In this document: positions 63,801 through 64,000 of the stretch, piece by piece | Position numbering within the stretch: position 1 is the stretch's first letter | Layout of the letters: the number at the start of each line of letters is the position of its first letter | DNA from: Hyphomicrobiales bacterium | GTDB taxonomy: Bacteria > Pseudomonadota > Alphaproteobacteria > Rhizobiales > Rhizobiaceae | Length of the DNA stretch: 64,000 nucleotides | Assembly (NCBI GenBank): GCA_900465915.1 | Contig: UBKJ01000018.1 | Location: 1-64,000, forward strand | Direction of reading: 5' to 3' | Notes under the pieces: model-generated | The model's input: the letters and a program-made list of their open reading frames with translations, nothing else | Told to the model about the DNA's origin: nothing | The model's database searches: none | Translations under genes and position numbers: made by a program

Positions 63801-64000
63801 TTACGAGACGCTGATCTCGTGATTGATCTCCGTCAGCAGCTCCTTCACCCGACGATAGCGGTCGAACAGCCCGTCATAGACGACGACGCGCGCCGGATCG
63901 GGCGCGATGTCCGGGCCGAAGGCGACGCAGGCGCGGATCGCCTCGGCCTCGTTCGCGAAGGCGCCCGCGCCGACGGCAGCGATCAGCGCCGCACCGTAGG
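63801..64000 (-). CDS. FGGY-family carbohydrate kinase, C-terminal end only
   Basis: The minus-strand frame at the window edge reads YGAALIAAVGAGAFANEAEA, VVVYDGLFDRYRRVKELLTE and ends INHEISVS with a TAA (63801-63803). The GAA-x-x-AAVGAG segment and the YDGLFDRYR...LL helix are typical of the last part of FGGY sugar kinases such as xylulokinase. The rest lies outside the window. It is 41 bp upstream of the binding-protein gene and probably heads the same operon. Confidence 0.75.
   Translation of the reverse strand, partial: YGAALIAAVGAGAFANEAEAIRACVAFGPDIAPDPARVVVYDGLFDRYRRVKELLTEINHEISVS

Overview
The window is GC-rich chromosomal DNA of an alphaproteobacterium, most likely of the order Hyphomicrobiales (Rhizobiales). 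This rests on the gene order obgE-proB-proA-nadD-rsfS-rlmH-envC-ctpA-polysaccharide deacetylase-rppH, on the neighbouring ffh-chorismate mutase-rpsP and rplU-rpmA groups, and on a dispersed repeat (CCTCATCCTGAGGAGC type) familiar from that order. The genus cannot be fixed from the sequence alone.

Layout. 1-24.2 kb is mostly housekeeping on the minus strand: a TPM-domain/LemA pair, rpsP, chorismate mutase, ffh, a lytic transglycosylase, carbonic anhydrase, pyridoxal kinase, methylmalonate-semialdehyde dehydrogenase with a divergent LysR regulator, small membrane proteins, and then the conserved envelope/proline/ribosome-assembly cluster, interrupted by one acyltransferase gene. A tRNA-Ser(CGA) gene at 24.23 kb ends this part.

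24.4-41.3 kb is a defence island. It holds a type II-C CRISPR-Cas system: a 30-repeat array with 36-bp repeats and uniform 30-bp spacers, then cas2, cas1 and cas9 on the minus strand. Two degenerate repeats lie upstream of cas9. One reads on the minus strand as a compact tracrRNA with a perfect-stem terminator. The other reads on the plus strand as a crRNA-like RNA with its own hairpin terminator. Divergent from cas9 lies a tightly coupled three-gene operon: a ~1990-residue DUF4011/SF1-helicase/Vsr-like-nuclease/DUF3320 protein (related to the single-gene defence protein Hhe), an SbcD/YhaO-type metallophosphoesterase nuclease, and an SbcC/YhaN-like SMC-type ATPase with a small beta-rich domain in place of a zinc hook. 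I do not know this three-gene combination as a named system, and it is the best candidate for something undescribed.

41.4-47.2 kb is an accessory metabolic operon (MFS transporter, zinc alcohol dehydrogenase, ChrR-like cupin, FAD amine oxidase, VOC protein) with a divergent AraC regulator. 47.2-52.6 kb carries an OmpR/PhoB-type two-component system, an L,D-transpeptidase and a DsbA-like/DsbD-like pair. Three CTTAAG-N5-CTTAAG tandem sites (PmrA/BasR-box layout) sit in front of the regulator gene and between the divergent transpeptidase and dsb genes, suggesting an envelope-stress regulon. 52.6-64 kb is a sugar- or polyol-type catabolic cluster: LacI regulator, GMC oxidoreductase, aldehyde dehydrogenase, enolase-superfamily enzyme, glycerol-dehydrogenase-like enzyme, a Liv-type ABC importer (one ATPase has an abnormal signature motif) and the end of an FGGY kinase.
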